From Alphaproteobacteria bacterium (GTDB lineage Bacteria; Pseudomonadota; Alphaproteobacteria; RF32; CAG-239), in NCBI GenBank assembly GCA_017958895.1, contig JAGDBT010000048.1, positions 1 to 18,296 of the forward strand: a stretch of 18,296 bases of DNA. Direction: 5' to 3'. The notes beneath the pieces are model-generated. The model did no database searches. It was given only the letters and a program-made list of their open reading frames with translations, and was not told the DNA's origin. Of this stretch, positions 1 to 7,500 are shown piece after piece. The position numbers were made by a program, and so were the translations under genes. Positions within the stretch are counted from its first letter, which is position 1. Each line of letters opens with the position of its first letter.

Positions 1-1
1 A

Positions 2-784
2 GCCATGTTGCAAGATATTGCCACTTTAACCGGCGGTCAGGTAATTTCCGATGAATTGGGAATGAAAATTGAGAATGTAACGCTTGATATGCTCGGTACG
101 GCTAAGCGCGTGGAAATTACCAAGGATGACACCACAATTATTGATGGTGCCGGCGACAAAGAAGCCATTGCCGGCAGAGCCGCGCAAATTCGTCAGGAAA
201 TTTCGCAAACCACTTCCGATTATGACCGCGAAAAATTGCAAGAACGTTTAGGCAAACTTTCCGGCGGTGTGGCCGTAATTAAAGTGGGCGGTGCTTCCGA
301 AGTTGAAGTTAAAGAACGCAAAGATCGCATTGATGATGCTTTGCATGCTACCCGTGCGGCAGTACGTGAAGGTATTGTGGCCGGCGGTGGTGCGGCTTTG
401 CTGTATGCCACAAAGGCTCTGAGTAAAGTAAAAGGCGAAAATCAAGACCAAAATGTCGGAATTGATATTATTCGCAAAGCTTTGCAGGCTCCGTTGCGTC
501 AAATTGCCGAAAATGCCGGAGTTGACGGAGCGATTATTGCCGGTAAATTGTTGGAAAGCAAAGATTTCAATTATGGTTATAATGCGCAAACCAATGAATT
601 TGTTGATATGCTGAAAACAGGTATTGTTGACCCGACGGAAGTTGTTCGTACGGCTTTGCAAGATGCCGCTTCGGTTGGCGGATTGCTGATTACTACCGAG
701 GCTATGGTAACTGAAATTCCGGAAAAGGAATGCCATTGTCATGATGGTCAGGACAGTGCCGGCGGTATGGGCGGAATGTACTAA
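2..784 (+). CDS. groEL: Chaperonin GroEL, C-terminal part (5' end outside window)
   Basis: This is the 60-kDa subunit of the cytoplasmic GroEL/GroES chaperonin, which folds proteins in an ATP-dependent cage. The reading frame is open from base 2, so the gene enters from the left and about 260 of roughly 545 residues are present. The opening AMLQDIATLTGGQVIS lies in the apical domain. It is followed by the GKLSGGVAVIKVGGASEVE segment, the EGIVAGGGAAL stretch of the equatorial domain and the DPTEVVRTALQDAASV block near the C-terminus, all diagnostic of GroEL. The C-terminus is short on GGM repeats (GGMGGMY) and is preceded by a Cys/His cluster, ECHCHD, which I do not recall from typical GroELs. 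A strong terminator follows 20 bases after the stop. Identity is essentially certain; the meaning of the Cys/His tail is unknown. Confidence 0.98.
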   Translation, partial: AMLQDIATLTGGQVISDELGMKIENVTLDMLGTAKRVEITKDDTTIIDGAGDKEAIAGRAAQIRQEISQTTSDYDREKLQERLGKLSGGVAVIKVGGASEVEVKERKDRIDDALHATRAAVREGIVAGGGAALLYATKALSKVKGENQDQNVGIDIIRKALQAPLRQIAENAGVDGAIIAGKLLESKDFNYGYNAQTNEFVDMLKTGIVDPTEVVRTALQDAASVGGLLITTEAMVTEIPEKECHCHDGQDSAGGMGGMY

Positions 785-803
785 AGTCTTTTCTAACAAC
801 CTT

Positions 804-837
804 AAACCCTCTGCTCAAAACAGAGGGTTTATTGTTT
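804..837 (+). terminator. Rho-independent terminator of groEL
   Basis: A perfect 10-bp inverted repeat (AAACCCTCTG, 7-nt loop, CAGAGGGTTT) ends in a T-rich stretch, 20 bases after the groEL stop codon. It should end the groE transcript and insulate the region downstream. Confidence 0.9.
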
Positions 838-867
838 GGTGTTTAAATAAAATTTTTCTCCTTATAG

Positions 868-897
868 TTGACTTTTTACAAAAACTAAATTTATAAT
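868..897 (+). promoter_or_regulatory. Sigma70-type promoter, TTGACT-N18-TATAAT
   Basis: TTGACT (868-873) and a perfect TATAAT (892-897) are separated by 18 bases. The expected start of transcription is near 904. The promoter points away from groEL into the otherwise empty interval up to the convergent phosphatase gene, so it should drive the small ORF at 932 or a small RNA. Seen directly in sequence; activity is inferred. Confidence 0.6.
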
Positions 898-931
898 CCG
901 CAAGCATTGTATAAATTTTAACCCCTGAATA

Positions 932-1105
932 ATGAAGATTAAAATGCTTAAGCTAGTCACCGATTTATATGCAAAAATAAAGCGAGGTATTATATTCCGC
1001 ATTGGCACACATTCGTACCTGATAGTACAAAAAACCGCGGTTTACTATATCTACAAACATGATAAAAAATCAGAAATTTGTATAAACAAATTGAAAGTGC
1101 GTTAA
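932..1105 (+). CDS. Possible small basic protein, 57 aa, unrecognised
   Basis: An open frame of 57 codons starts with ATG at 932 (MKIKMLKLVTDLY...) and ends with TAA at 1103-1105, six bases before the end of the convergent phosphatase gene. It begins about 28 bases after the predicted start site of the promoter at 868-897, the main argument that it is real. The product would be lysine-rich and strongly basic, with a central run of alternating hydrophobic and aromatic residues (YLIVQKTAVYYIY) that could form beta-strands. There is no Shine-Dalgarno sequence before either possible ATG (932 or 944), which argues against efficient translation. I do not recognise a family. The alternative is an untranslated small RNA, with the ORF open by chance. 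Confidence 0.35.
   Translation: MKIKMLKLVTDLYAKIKRGIIFRIGTHSYLIVQKTAVYYIYKHDKKSEICINKLKVR
1060..1092 (-). terminator. Weak hairpin, possible terminator of the phosphatase gene
   Basis: AATTTGT-ATAA-ACAAATT (1075-1092) is a perfect 7-bp inverted repeat with a 4-nt loop. Read on the minus strand it lies 20 bases after the phosphatase stop and is followed within four bases by a run of six T (1064-1069). The stem is AT-rich and so weak. It also falls inside the small plus-strand ORF, so it may be fortuitous. Confidence 0.3.
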
Positions 1106-1111
1106 AAGATT

Positions 1112-1744
1112 TCAAATCATAAAACAGTTTTTATCTCTGTCAAAACGCACCAATTTTACTTCGGCATTTTTAATTTTTTCCTCAATGCTTTGCGGGCTGA
1201 TTTTCAAGATCATAAAGCGGATAACTCCGCCATGAGCCACCACAGCCAAATTTTCGACTTCTCGATGCGTCTGTAAATATTTTCTAACAGCTCCCATAAA
1301 TCTGTCACGGGCTTGTATTTTGGTTTCACCGTTCGGATAGGCAAATACATCATATTTGCTGTCAAATGAACTGTATGCCGCCACCATATCGGCGCCGTTA
1401 TCAAATTCCAATCCGTTGATTTTGTAAGAAGGGTTGAAATGTTTTTGCTTCAAATCTTCAACACTTGTTCCCTCATAATCGCCGTTATTAAATTCCATTA
1501 AATCTGAATCAAAAACCAGCGGAGCCTTTATCACACTGCTGATAATTTCTGCCGTATCTTTTGCACGTTGAAGAGGCGAGCTTAAAATAACATCAAAGAT
1601 AACGCCTTCCTCGTGCAATTTTAAGGCCGTATCCAAAGCCTGTTGTCGTCCTAAGGGCGTCAAATTCGTTTCCACCTGACCGGATATCATATTTTTGACA
1701 TTTAATTCCGTTTGACCGTGTCTTATTAAATAAATATTGACCAT
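1112..1744 (-). CDS. Histidine phosphatase family protein (phosphoglycerate mutase-like)
   Basis: A 210-residue member of the histidine phosphatase superfamily, branch 1, a cytosolic phosphomonoesterase/mutase fold using a phosphohistidine intermediate. The catalytic RHG motif is at residues 8-10 (LIRHGQTELN). Other expected residues are visible: Arg60 in SPLQRAKDTA, the acidic Glu84 in LMEFNNGDYEG and the second catalytic His171 in VVAHGGVIRF. The length fits small phosphatases such as alpha-ribazole or phosphoserine phosphatases rather than the glycolytic mutase, which is somewhat longer. The substrate cannot be read from the sequence. The ATG at 1744 starts just before the RHG strand, so no longer N-terminus is needed. 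A weak purine-rich site (GGGAAAAG) precedes it, and it appears to have its own promoter at 1779-1805. Confidence 0.9.
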   Translation of the reverse strand: MVNIYLIRHGQTELNVKNMISGQVETNLTPLGRQQALDTALKLHEEGVIFDVILSSPLQRAKDTAEIISSVIKAPLVFDSDLMEFNNGDYEGTSVEDLKQKHFNPSYKINGLEFDNGADMVAAYSSFDSKYDVFAYPNGETKIQARDRFMGAVRKYLQTHREVENLAVVAHGGVIRFMILKISPQSIEEKIKNAEVKLVRFDRDKNCFMI

Positions 1745-1778
1745 TCACTTTTCCCAAAGACCAAACACTCATCTGAAA

Positions 1779-1805
1779 ATTATAACACATTTGCAGTATT
1801 TTCAA
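1779..1805 (-). promoter_or_regulatory. Extended -10 promoter for the phosphatase gene
   Basis: On the minus strand TTGAAA (1800-1805) and TGTTATAAT (1779-1787) are spaced by 15 bases counted to TATAAT. The TGN extension can compensate for the short spacer. Transcription would start near 1772, about 28 bases before the phosphatase ATG and just past the upstream gene's terminator. Confidence 0.55.
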
Positions 1806-1806
1806 C

Positions 1807-1837
1807 AAAAAAAACAGCTCCGAAGAGCTGTTTTTTT
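1807..1837 (-). terminator. Rho-independent terminator with UUCG loop, end of the ScsC/DsbA-like gene
   Basis: A 13-bp stem (1808-1820 with 1825-1837) read on the minus strand has a cTTCGg tetraloop, an especially stable RNA loop, and runs into eight T residues. It begins 15 bases after the stop of the thiol oxidoreductase gene. Confidence 0.92.
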
Positions 1838-1852
1838 GCTTGCCAAAATATA

Positions 1853-2608
1853 TTATTTCAAAGCATCAATTGCACTTTGAATCGGTTCAGGATCAAGAGT
1901 TTGAATATGTTTGGCATTAACAAATACCATCGGAACACCGTTCAAACCGATTTTGTTTGCTACATCCTGAACTTTTGACAAGTAATCTTGAGCAGCCGGA
2001 GAATCCATATCCGCCTTAAACTTCGACATATCCAAATTTAAGGATTTAGCAACATCATCAACCGCGGCTTCGTTCATTCTGCCTTGAGCACCCATAACAG
2101 CTTTGTAGAATTCTACAAATTTGCCTTGCTTATAAGCGGCAAATCCGGCTTTAGCCTGATATACGGATACTGCACCGGCAACGAATGTCAACGGCTTGAA
2201 TACAACCTTAACATCCGGGTTATCGGCAACGATTTTTTCAATCGCCGGAGCCATTCTCTTGCAGAAACCGCAGGAGAAATCATAAAACTCGGTAACAGTA
2301 ATTTTCGCATCTTTCGGACCGACAAACGGAGCATAAGATTCATCGTTTATCTCATTCTGGAAAGATACATAACGTTGTTGAAGGGCTTTCTGCTCTTCTT
2401 CACGTCTTTGAATTTCATAAGCTTGCATTGCATCTGCAACCATCTTAGGATTTTCAGCCAACATTTTAGCCAAATCGATTTGCGGAGCAGCAACTTCCGC
2501 AGCGGCTACGGCCTTTTTATTGCAGCAACGAGTGCATACCGAAACAATTAAAGCTGCAGCAGCCAAAACTACCGCAACAACAGAAAGTATATTTGAAAAA
2601 TTTTTCAT
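1853..2608 (-). CDS. ScsC/DsbA-family thiol:disulfide oxidoreductase, membrane-anchored
   Basis: A 251-residue periplasmic thioredoxin-fold protein that likely makes or rearranges disulfides in exported proteins. Residues 6-24 form one hydrophobic segment without a clear signal-peptidase site, so it is probably an inner-membrane anchor. Residues 44-80 (KMLAENPKMVADAMQ...) resemble the helical N-terminal domain of ScsC-like proteins, which mediates oligomerisation in that family. The catalytic CGFC motif is at 113-116 (FYDFSCGFCKRMAP) and the cis-proline loop at 225-226 (NGVPMVFVN). Unusually, a second cysteine cluster, CTRCC (25-29), follows the membrane segment. The ATG at 2608 has an AAGGA site about 10 bases upstream. 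It is divergent from the phosphate genes and ends in its own terminator. The DsbA-like fold is certain; the ScsC subtype is inferred. Confidence 0.9.
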   Translation of the reverse strand: MKNFSNILSVVAVVLAAAALIVSVCTRCCNKKAVAAAEVAAPQIDLAKMLAENPKMVADAMQAYEIQRREEEQKALQQRYVSFQNEINDESYAPFVGPKDAKITVTEFYDFSCGFCKRMAPAIEKIVADNPDVKVVFKPLTFVAGAVSVYQAKAGFAAYKQGKFVEFYKAVMGAQGRMNEAAVDDVAKSLNLDMSKFKADMDSPAAQDYLSKVQDVANKIGLNGVPMVFVNAKHIQTLDPEPIQSAIDALK

Positions 2609-2769
2609 GTTTTTTTTCCTTGAATAGTTAACATTTCAACAACAGAAGAATAATACATTTTCAAAATTATGCAAGTACTCAATTAAAAATTTTGAACATT
2701 TTAAAATAAATAATGATAGACTTTGAAGATTTTTCGCGCTAAAAAGATTTTATATCGGGAGAACTTACT

Positions 2770-3429
2770 ATGTTTAATATGAAATTTTCTGTTTTTTCCG
2801 GCACTCGCGAATTAGAGGGAAAAATCGATCAGATGCATGATAAAGTTATTGAATGCTCTCTCTTTTTTAAGGAGGCCGTTGACTTTTATCTTAAAGAAAA
2901 ACGCAGTGAAAATTATTGTCGCGCCAGCAAAAAAATAAAAATAATTGAAGCGAAAGCCGATGAATTAAGACGTGAGATCGAAAGCAGTCTGTATCTGCAT
3001 AACTTAATTCCCGATTTGCGCGCCGATGTGCTTCAAATAGTGGAAAATATTGATAAGGTCATCAATGAATTTGACGAGGTTGCCCACAAATTTTATATTG
3101 AACAGCCGGACATTCCCGAACCTTTTCAAGACAAGTTCAAAGTTTTGGCAGAACAAGTTTCCGATTGTGCCGAAAATATGGCTATTGCTTCGCGCGCCTT
3201 CTTCAGAGATTTTTCCACCGTCAGAGATTATTCGCAAAAAGTTTATTTTTTGGAACATGAAAGCGACAAAACTTGGGCTTCGGTTAAACAAGATATTTTT
3301 GATTCTGATATGGAATTGGCACACAAACTTCAATTAAGTTCTTTACTGAAAGAAGTTGCAGATATTGCCGATAAAGCCGAAGATTGTATTGATGCTTTGC
3401 TGATATTTACCATTAAAAGAGATATCTGA
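2770..3429 (+). CDS. DUF47/PhoU-like phosphate transport accessory protein
   Basis: A 219-residue all-helical cytosolic protein of the DUF47 (TIGR00153) family, distant relatives of PhoU that accompany PiT-type phosphate permeases and are thought to regulate them. Supporting features are the helical acidic segments VENIDKVINEFDEVA (residues about 95-109), the FLEHESDK motif near residue 160 and the C-terminal KEVADIADKAEDCID helix; acidic clusters of this kind bind metal ions in PhoU-like folds. The ATG at 2770 is preceded by a good GGGAGAA ribosome site (2757-2763); a second in-frame ATG at 2779 is less well placed. The stop overlaps the permease start by one base (TGATG), so translation of the pair is probably coupled. 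I see no convincing Pho box or strong promoter in the 160 bases upstream. Confidence 0.92.
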   Translation: MFNMKFSVFSGTRELEGKIDQMHDKVIECSLFFKEAVDFYLKEKRSENYCRASKKIKIIEAKADELRREIESSLYLHNLIPDLRADVLQIVENIDKVINEFDEVAHKFYIEQPDIPEPFQDKFKVLAEQVSDCAENMAIASRAFFRDFSTVRDYSQKVYFLEHESDKTWASVKQDIFDSDMELAHKLQLSSLLKEVADIADKAEDCIDALLIFTIKRDI

Positions 3430-4484
3430 TGGAACTTAGTTACTTTCTTTTTTTAAGCAGCGGTCTGTTTTTGGGATGGTCTTTGGGAGCAAATAATGCC
3501 GCCAATCTTTTCGGAACGGCAGTCGGCTCGAAAATGGCAAAATTTTCTCATATTGCTACGGTGGCCGCCATATTTGTAATTATCGGCGCTGTCTTCGGCG
3601 GTTCCGGAACCAGTAAAACTTTGGGGCAACTGGGTGCCGTTAACGCTCTGCCCGGTTCTTTTATGGTCGCACTGTCCGCCGCTTTAGCTGTTTATTTAAT
3701 TCTCAGAATCGGTATAACCGTTTCAACTCCTCAAGCCATAGTCGGCTCTATTATCGGTTGGAATCTGTATGCCGGAAAACCCACCGATTTAAGCATTTTA
3801 TCCGCTATTGTTTCTACTTGGGTTATATGCCCTTTAATATCGGGAATATTTGCCGTAATCCTCTATACTCTTGCCAAAAGGTTGTTAAAATTCTCTCACT
3901 TGCACATTTTAATGCAAGACCAACTAACCAGAATAGGCCTGTTTATGATAGCCGCTCTGGGTGCTTATGCTTTGGGCGCCAATAATATTGCCAATGTTGT
4001 CGGAGTTTTTATTCACGGCTCGCCTTTGCAACCGCTGAAAATCGGCAATTTCTATACTCTTTCGGCACAACAGGTGTTGTTTTTGCTGGGCTCAATTGCT
4101 ATTGCCGTGGGTATCTTTACTTATTCGCATAAAGCTATTGCCACGGTCGGTAATAATTTGATGGAACTGTCTCCGTTGATGGCCTTGATTGTGGTATTGT
4201 CACAATCTTTGGTTCTGCTTATCTTTTCTTCGGTAGGCCTTAATAACCTTCTGATTAAATTATCTTTGCCTACCTTGCCTTTAGTGCCGGTTTCGAGTTC
4301 TCAAGCCGTTATCGGCGCCATACTCGGTATAGGCTTGATAAAAGGCGGGCGCAATATAAATTGGCTGATTGTCAAAAAAATAGCCATAGGTTGGGTTTCA
4401 GCTCCGGTATTGGCTATGATTATCTGCTTTATCAGCCTGTTCTTTTTGGAAAATGTTTTCAATTTAACCGTTTACGTTCACTAA
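3429..4484 (+). CDS. PiT-family inorganic phosphate transporter
   Basis: A 351-residue inner-membrane permease of the PiT family, which moves metal-phosphate or phosphate with H+ or Na+. Two internal repeats are clear. GANNAAN near residue 20 is matched by GANNIAN near 183, and STPQAIVGSIIGW (99-111) by SSSQAVIGAILGIG (about 289-302); these inverted-repeat signatures define the family. Around nine to ten hydrophobic segments span nearly the whole protein. At 351 residues it is the compact form without the large cytosolic loop of the longer E. coli Pit proteins. Its start codon overlaps the stop of the DUF47 gene, as is usual for this pair. The metal or ion coupling cannot be told from sequence. 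Confidence 0.94.
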   Translation: MELSYFLFLSSGLFLGWSLGANNAANLFGTAVGSKMAKFSHIATVAAIFVIIGAVFGGSGTSKTLGQLGAVNALPGSFMVALSAALAVYLILRIGITVSTPQAIVGSIIGWNLYAGKPTDLSILSAIVSTWVICPLISGIFAVILYTLAKRLLKFSHLHILMQDQLTRIGLFMIAALGAYALGANNIANVVGVFIHGSPLQPLKIGNFYTLSAQQVLFLLGSIAIAVGIFTYSHKAIATVGNNLMELSPLMALIVVLSQSLVLLIFSSVGLNNLLIKLSLPTLPLVPVSSSQAVIGAILGIGLIKGGRNINWLIVKKIAIGWVSAPVLAMIICFISLFFLENVFNLTVYVH

Positions 4485-4528
4485 AGATTCTTATCTTTCT
4501 GATAAAAAAAGATATATTTTATGAAATA

Positions 4529-4536
4529 TTAACCAT
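4529..4536 (+). promoter_or_regulatory. Possible CtrA half-site (TTAACCAT) upstream of the autotransporter
   Basis: TTAACCAT lies 40 bases before the autotransporter start. It matches the left half of the extended alphaproteobacterial CtrA motif, but the second TTAA at the 7-base spacing is missing. A weak ATGAAA-N17-TATGGT promoter (4521-4549) overlaps it. A chance occurrence in AT-rich DNA is quite possible. Confidence 0.2.
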
Positions 4537-4575
4537 TTTCGCTTATGGTATAGGCATATTATAGGGGGGAATGCC

Positions 4576-7500
4576 ATGTTAAAACTTAGTAAAAATGCTT
4601 TAGGTTTATTAAATTCTCAATACCGTAGCGTATTGAAAAAATGTATGTTTATCAATATGTTAGCTGCAGGAATTATACTTTGCGCTTCGAATGCTTTTGC
4701 TGCCGGAGAATCGTATGATTCAAGTGATGCAACTGCTTTGGATAAAATAAAAAATATGGGAACAGCAATTGCACCTAATGAAGATGTCGGTGCACTTTTC
4801 GTACATAATCCTTCTTCGGGAACCAATTATCTCACCAAGGAAGAATACACCTTAAGCGGAGTTCACGATGGTGCTTGGTTAGTAAACATGGGTGGAGAAG
4901 TCGGTGTTGGTTATACTTATTCCGGAGGCAGTGCCTCTCCGGCTTCGGGAACCACTACCATCAGCAACAAACATAATGCTCAAGATTTTAATGATGTTCC
5001 TACTTCCGGTGGTGCTATTCTGAACCGCAATCTCAGTGGCGGAGCTAACCCGGGCGGTACATTAAATATTCGTAACAGCAAGTTCTCAAGCAACAGTTCC
5101 ACCTTTTTACATGAAGACACTTATGTATTAGATACCGGTTTATCAGCCGGCGGAGCTGTTACAAATATCAGTCGTTTGCAAACAAATATAGTTTCAACTA
5201 CTTTTGAAGCCAATTATGTGATGGACTATGTACGCGCGGCAGGAGGTGCCGTTTATAACGGACCTGTTTATACCAACCCGTCAGGTACTACGGCCGTAGG
5301 TAATATTATTTCCCTTAATAACCAATATACAGGTAACCATGTCGGTAACCAAGATTCCGGTTCAACAACCATAAATGCCCAGTGGGCTGCCAACGTCCTG
5401 AACAATGAAGCACGTACTCAAATTACGGACGGAGGTGTTACCGGCGGTATAAGTGATTCGGCAACCGGCGGTGCTTTGGTAAACGAAGGTAAATATACTT
5501 CCACAAACGATTCATTCAGCTCAAACTATGCTTACGCAAAAGTTGCCAAAGGTGGCGCTGTTTACAATGCCGTAGCCAACTTATCCAAGCCTGATTATGA
5601 TTTGAGCTATGTACTCCTTACTTTAAATGGTTCGGATAACTTTAGCGGCAACTATGCAAAATCAAACGAGGTTTACTCTAAAGACGGACAAGCTCTGGGT
5701 GGTGCCATCTATAATGATGCCAGCATGGTTATCAGCGACGGAAGTGTACAGACTTATACCTCAAACTACGCCGATTCACAAAAAGATTCACAAGGCGGTG
5801 CCATTTACAACGGTGTTAACGGTACAATTGATACAATCCGCGCCAACACAACCTTTAACGGCAACTATGTTAAAAACAGATATACTGCAGGAAGTGCCAA
5901 AGGTGGTGCAATTGCCAACTTCGGTGTCATAAAATTTGATGACGCCATCTTTACCTCTAACAGTGCAAGCGGTGCCGTAACTTTGGGTGGTGCCATTTAT
6001 AACAATAACACCGTAACTGCCACAAAAATTTCAAACTTTACCGGCAATACCGCAACCGGTTCGAGCAGAGCCGAAGGCGGAGCTATTTATAACGATGTCA
6101 GCGGTACCATTCAAACCATTACCGGTTCGGTATTCAGTGCCAATAAAGTAACCTCTTCCGGCGGTGATGCCAAGGGTGGTGCAATTGCCAACTACGGAAC
6201 AACCTTAAAACTGGGAAGAGCTACCTTTGATGCCAATACGGCCAACGGAAAATCTCTTTCATCTGACACCCACGCTTCTTACGGCGGTGCTATATATAAT
6301 GCCGCAGGTGCCGAAATTCAGATCGACCCGTCTGCTGTTTTAGTATTTAAAAATAATAAGGCCTATAAAGGTAAAGGCGGAGCTATTTATAATGCAGGTA
6401 ATATTGAAGCAACCAACTTCACCGGTTCTTTGACCTTCCGCAACAATGTCGAATCCGACACTCAAGGCGGAGCTGTTTATAATGCCAACGGCGCTACCAT
6501 AAATTTGGATTTGAAAGCCGGAAGCGGTGCTGAGGTTAATTTCTCCAAGGCCGATGACAGCGTTTATAATGACGGAACCATAACAATCAGCGGTCACAAC
6601 CCTGTTCCTACGCTCAATGTCAACAATCTTTTGAGCGGCGGCAACAATACCGTTTCTTTCCATTCGGATGTTGAAGGATCGGGTACTTATAATATCAGTA
6701 ATGCCGATATAAATGTCGGTTCGGACGGTCGCATAAAATACGGCCCTAAGATGGTGTTGGCCAACAACAAAATTCATATGGCGGACGGCTCAAGGGTATA
6801 TTTGAACTCTTCTCAAGAAAATGCCAGCAACGGTTACACCAACAACTTCTACACCGTAGAAAAAGATGCTCGTCTGTATTACAGAAATGACGGCATTACC
6901 GACGGACCTGTTGCCACACAGATAATCAACAAAGGAACTGTTTATTATTTGGAAAATGCCAGCAATTCAGGACAACCTATTGAAGTGGCAACTGCCATGA
7001 AAAACTCAGGCGTTTTGGATGTTGCTTCTAAAGGTGTTCTTACCAATGTTCATATTGATAATTTAATCAGTGACAAAGGCAACAAAATTTTGGTTAATAT
7101 GGATAATCCTAATTTGAAGGCCGATGTGTTGCATGTTCAAGATAAAATTGCCAATGACACCAATATCGTGTTCAAAAATATGGAAGGCAAAGATATCGGC
7201 ACAGTTACTTTAGATGAAGGACAACGTATTTTGTTTGCCGAAACTTCGCAAGAAAACGCTTCATTTAAAACCAATGCCAATGTTAATGCCAGAAAACGCG
7301 GTTATTTAATAGATATAAAACACTATGATGAAGGCAGTATCTGGCGCTGGTATTTGGAACGCGGTCAAGAAGTACACAGCCGCTTGGCAATGAGCAATTT
7401 GCCACGCGCAGCCATTGAACAGCTACGTTCCTTACCTTTGAATGCTACTCGTACGAATCGCGGCCAATGCAGTTGTTATGCCGATAATTGCAACAATGCT

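Noticed and set aside
248..799. 183-codon open frame antisense to groEL
   Set aside because: groEL is certain on the other strand; the antisense peptide shows no recognisable domain and has no promoter or ribosome site.
1022..1048. Dyad ATAGTA/TACTAT around AAACCGCGGTTT as an operator
   Set aside because: The two dyads have different centres, lie inside the putative small ORF and far from any promoter's -10 region; no regulator family is suggested by them.
2609..2769. Pho box or strong promoter between the oxidoreductase and phosphate genes
   Set aside because: TTGAAC (2692-2697) has only GATAGA at the right distance, and no pair of CTGTCA-like repeats is present. On the minus strand TATTAT has no -35 at normal spacing.
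4485..4528. Terminator after the PiT gene
   Set aside because: Only a short AT-rich hairpin (TTATC/GATAA, about 4497-4505) is visible, without a T run. Read-through into the autotransporter gene cannot be excluded.
5008..6483. Tandem DNA repeats or phase-variable tract in the autotransporter gene
   Set aside because: Copies differ at many synonymous positions and spacing varies; no homopolymer or short tandem tract of the kind that slips is present in the coding region.
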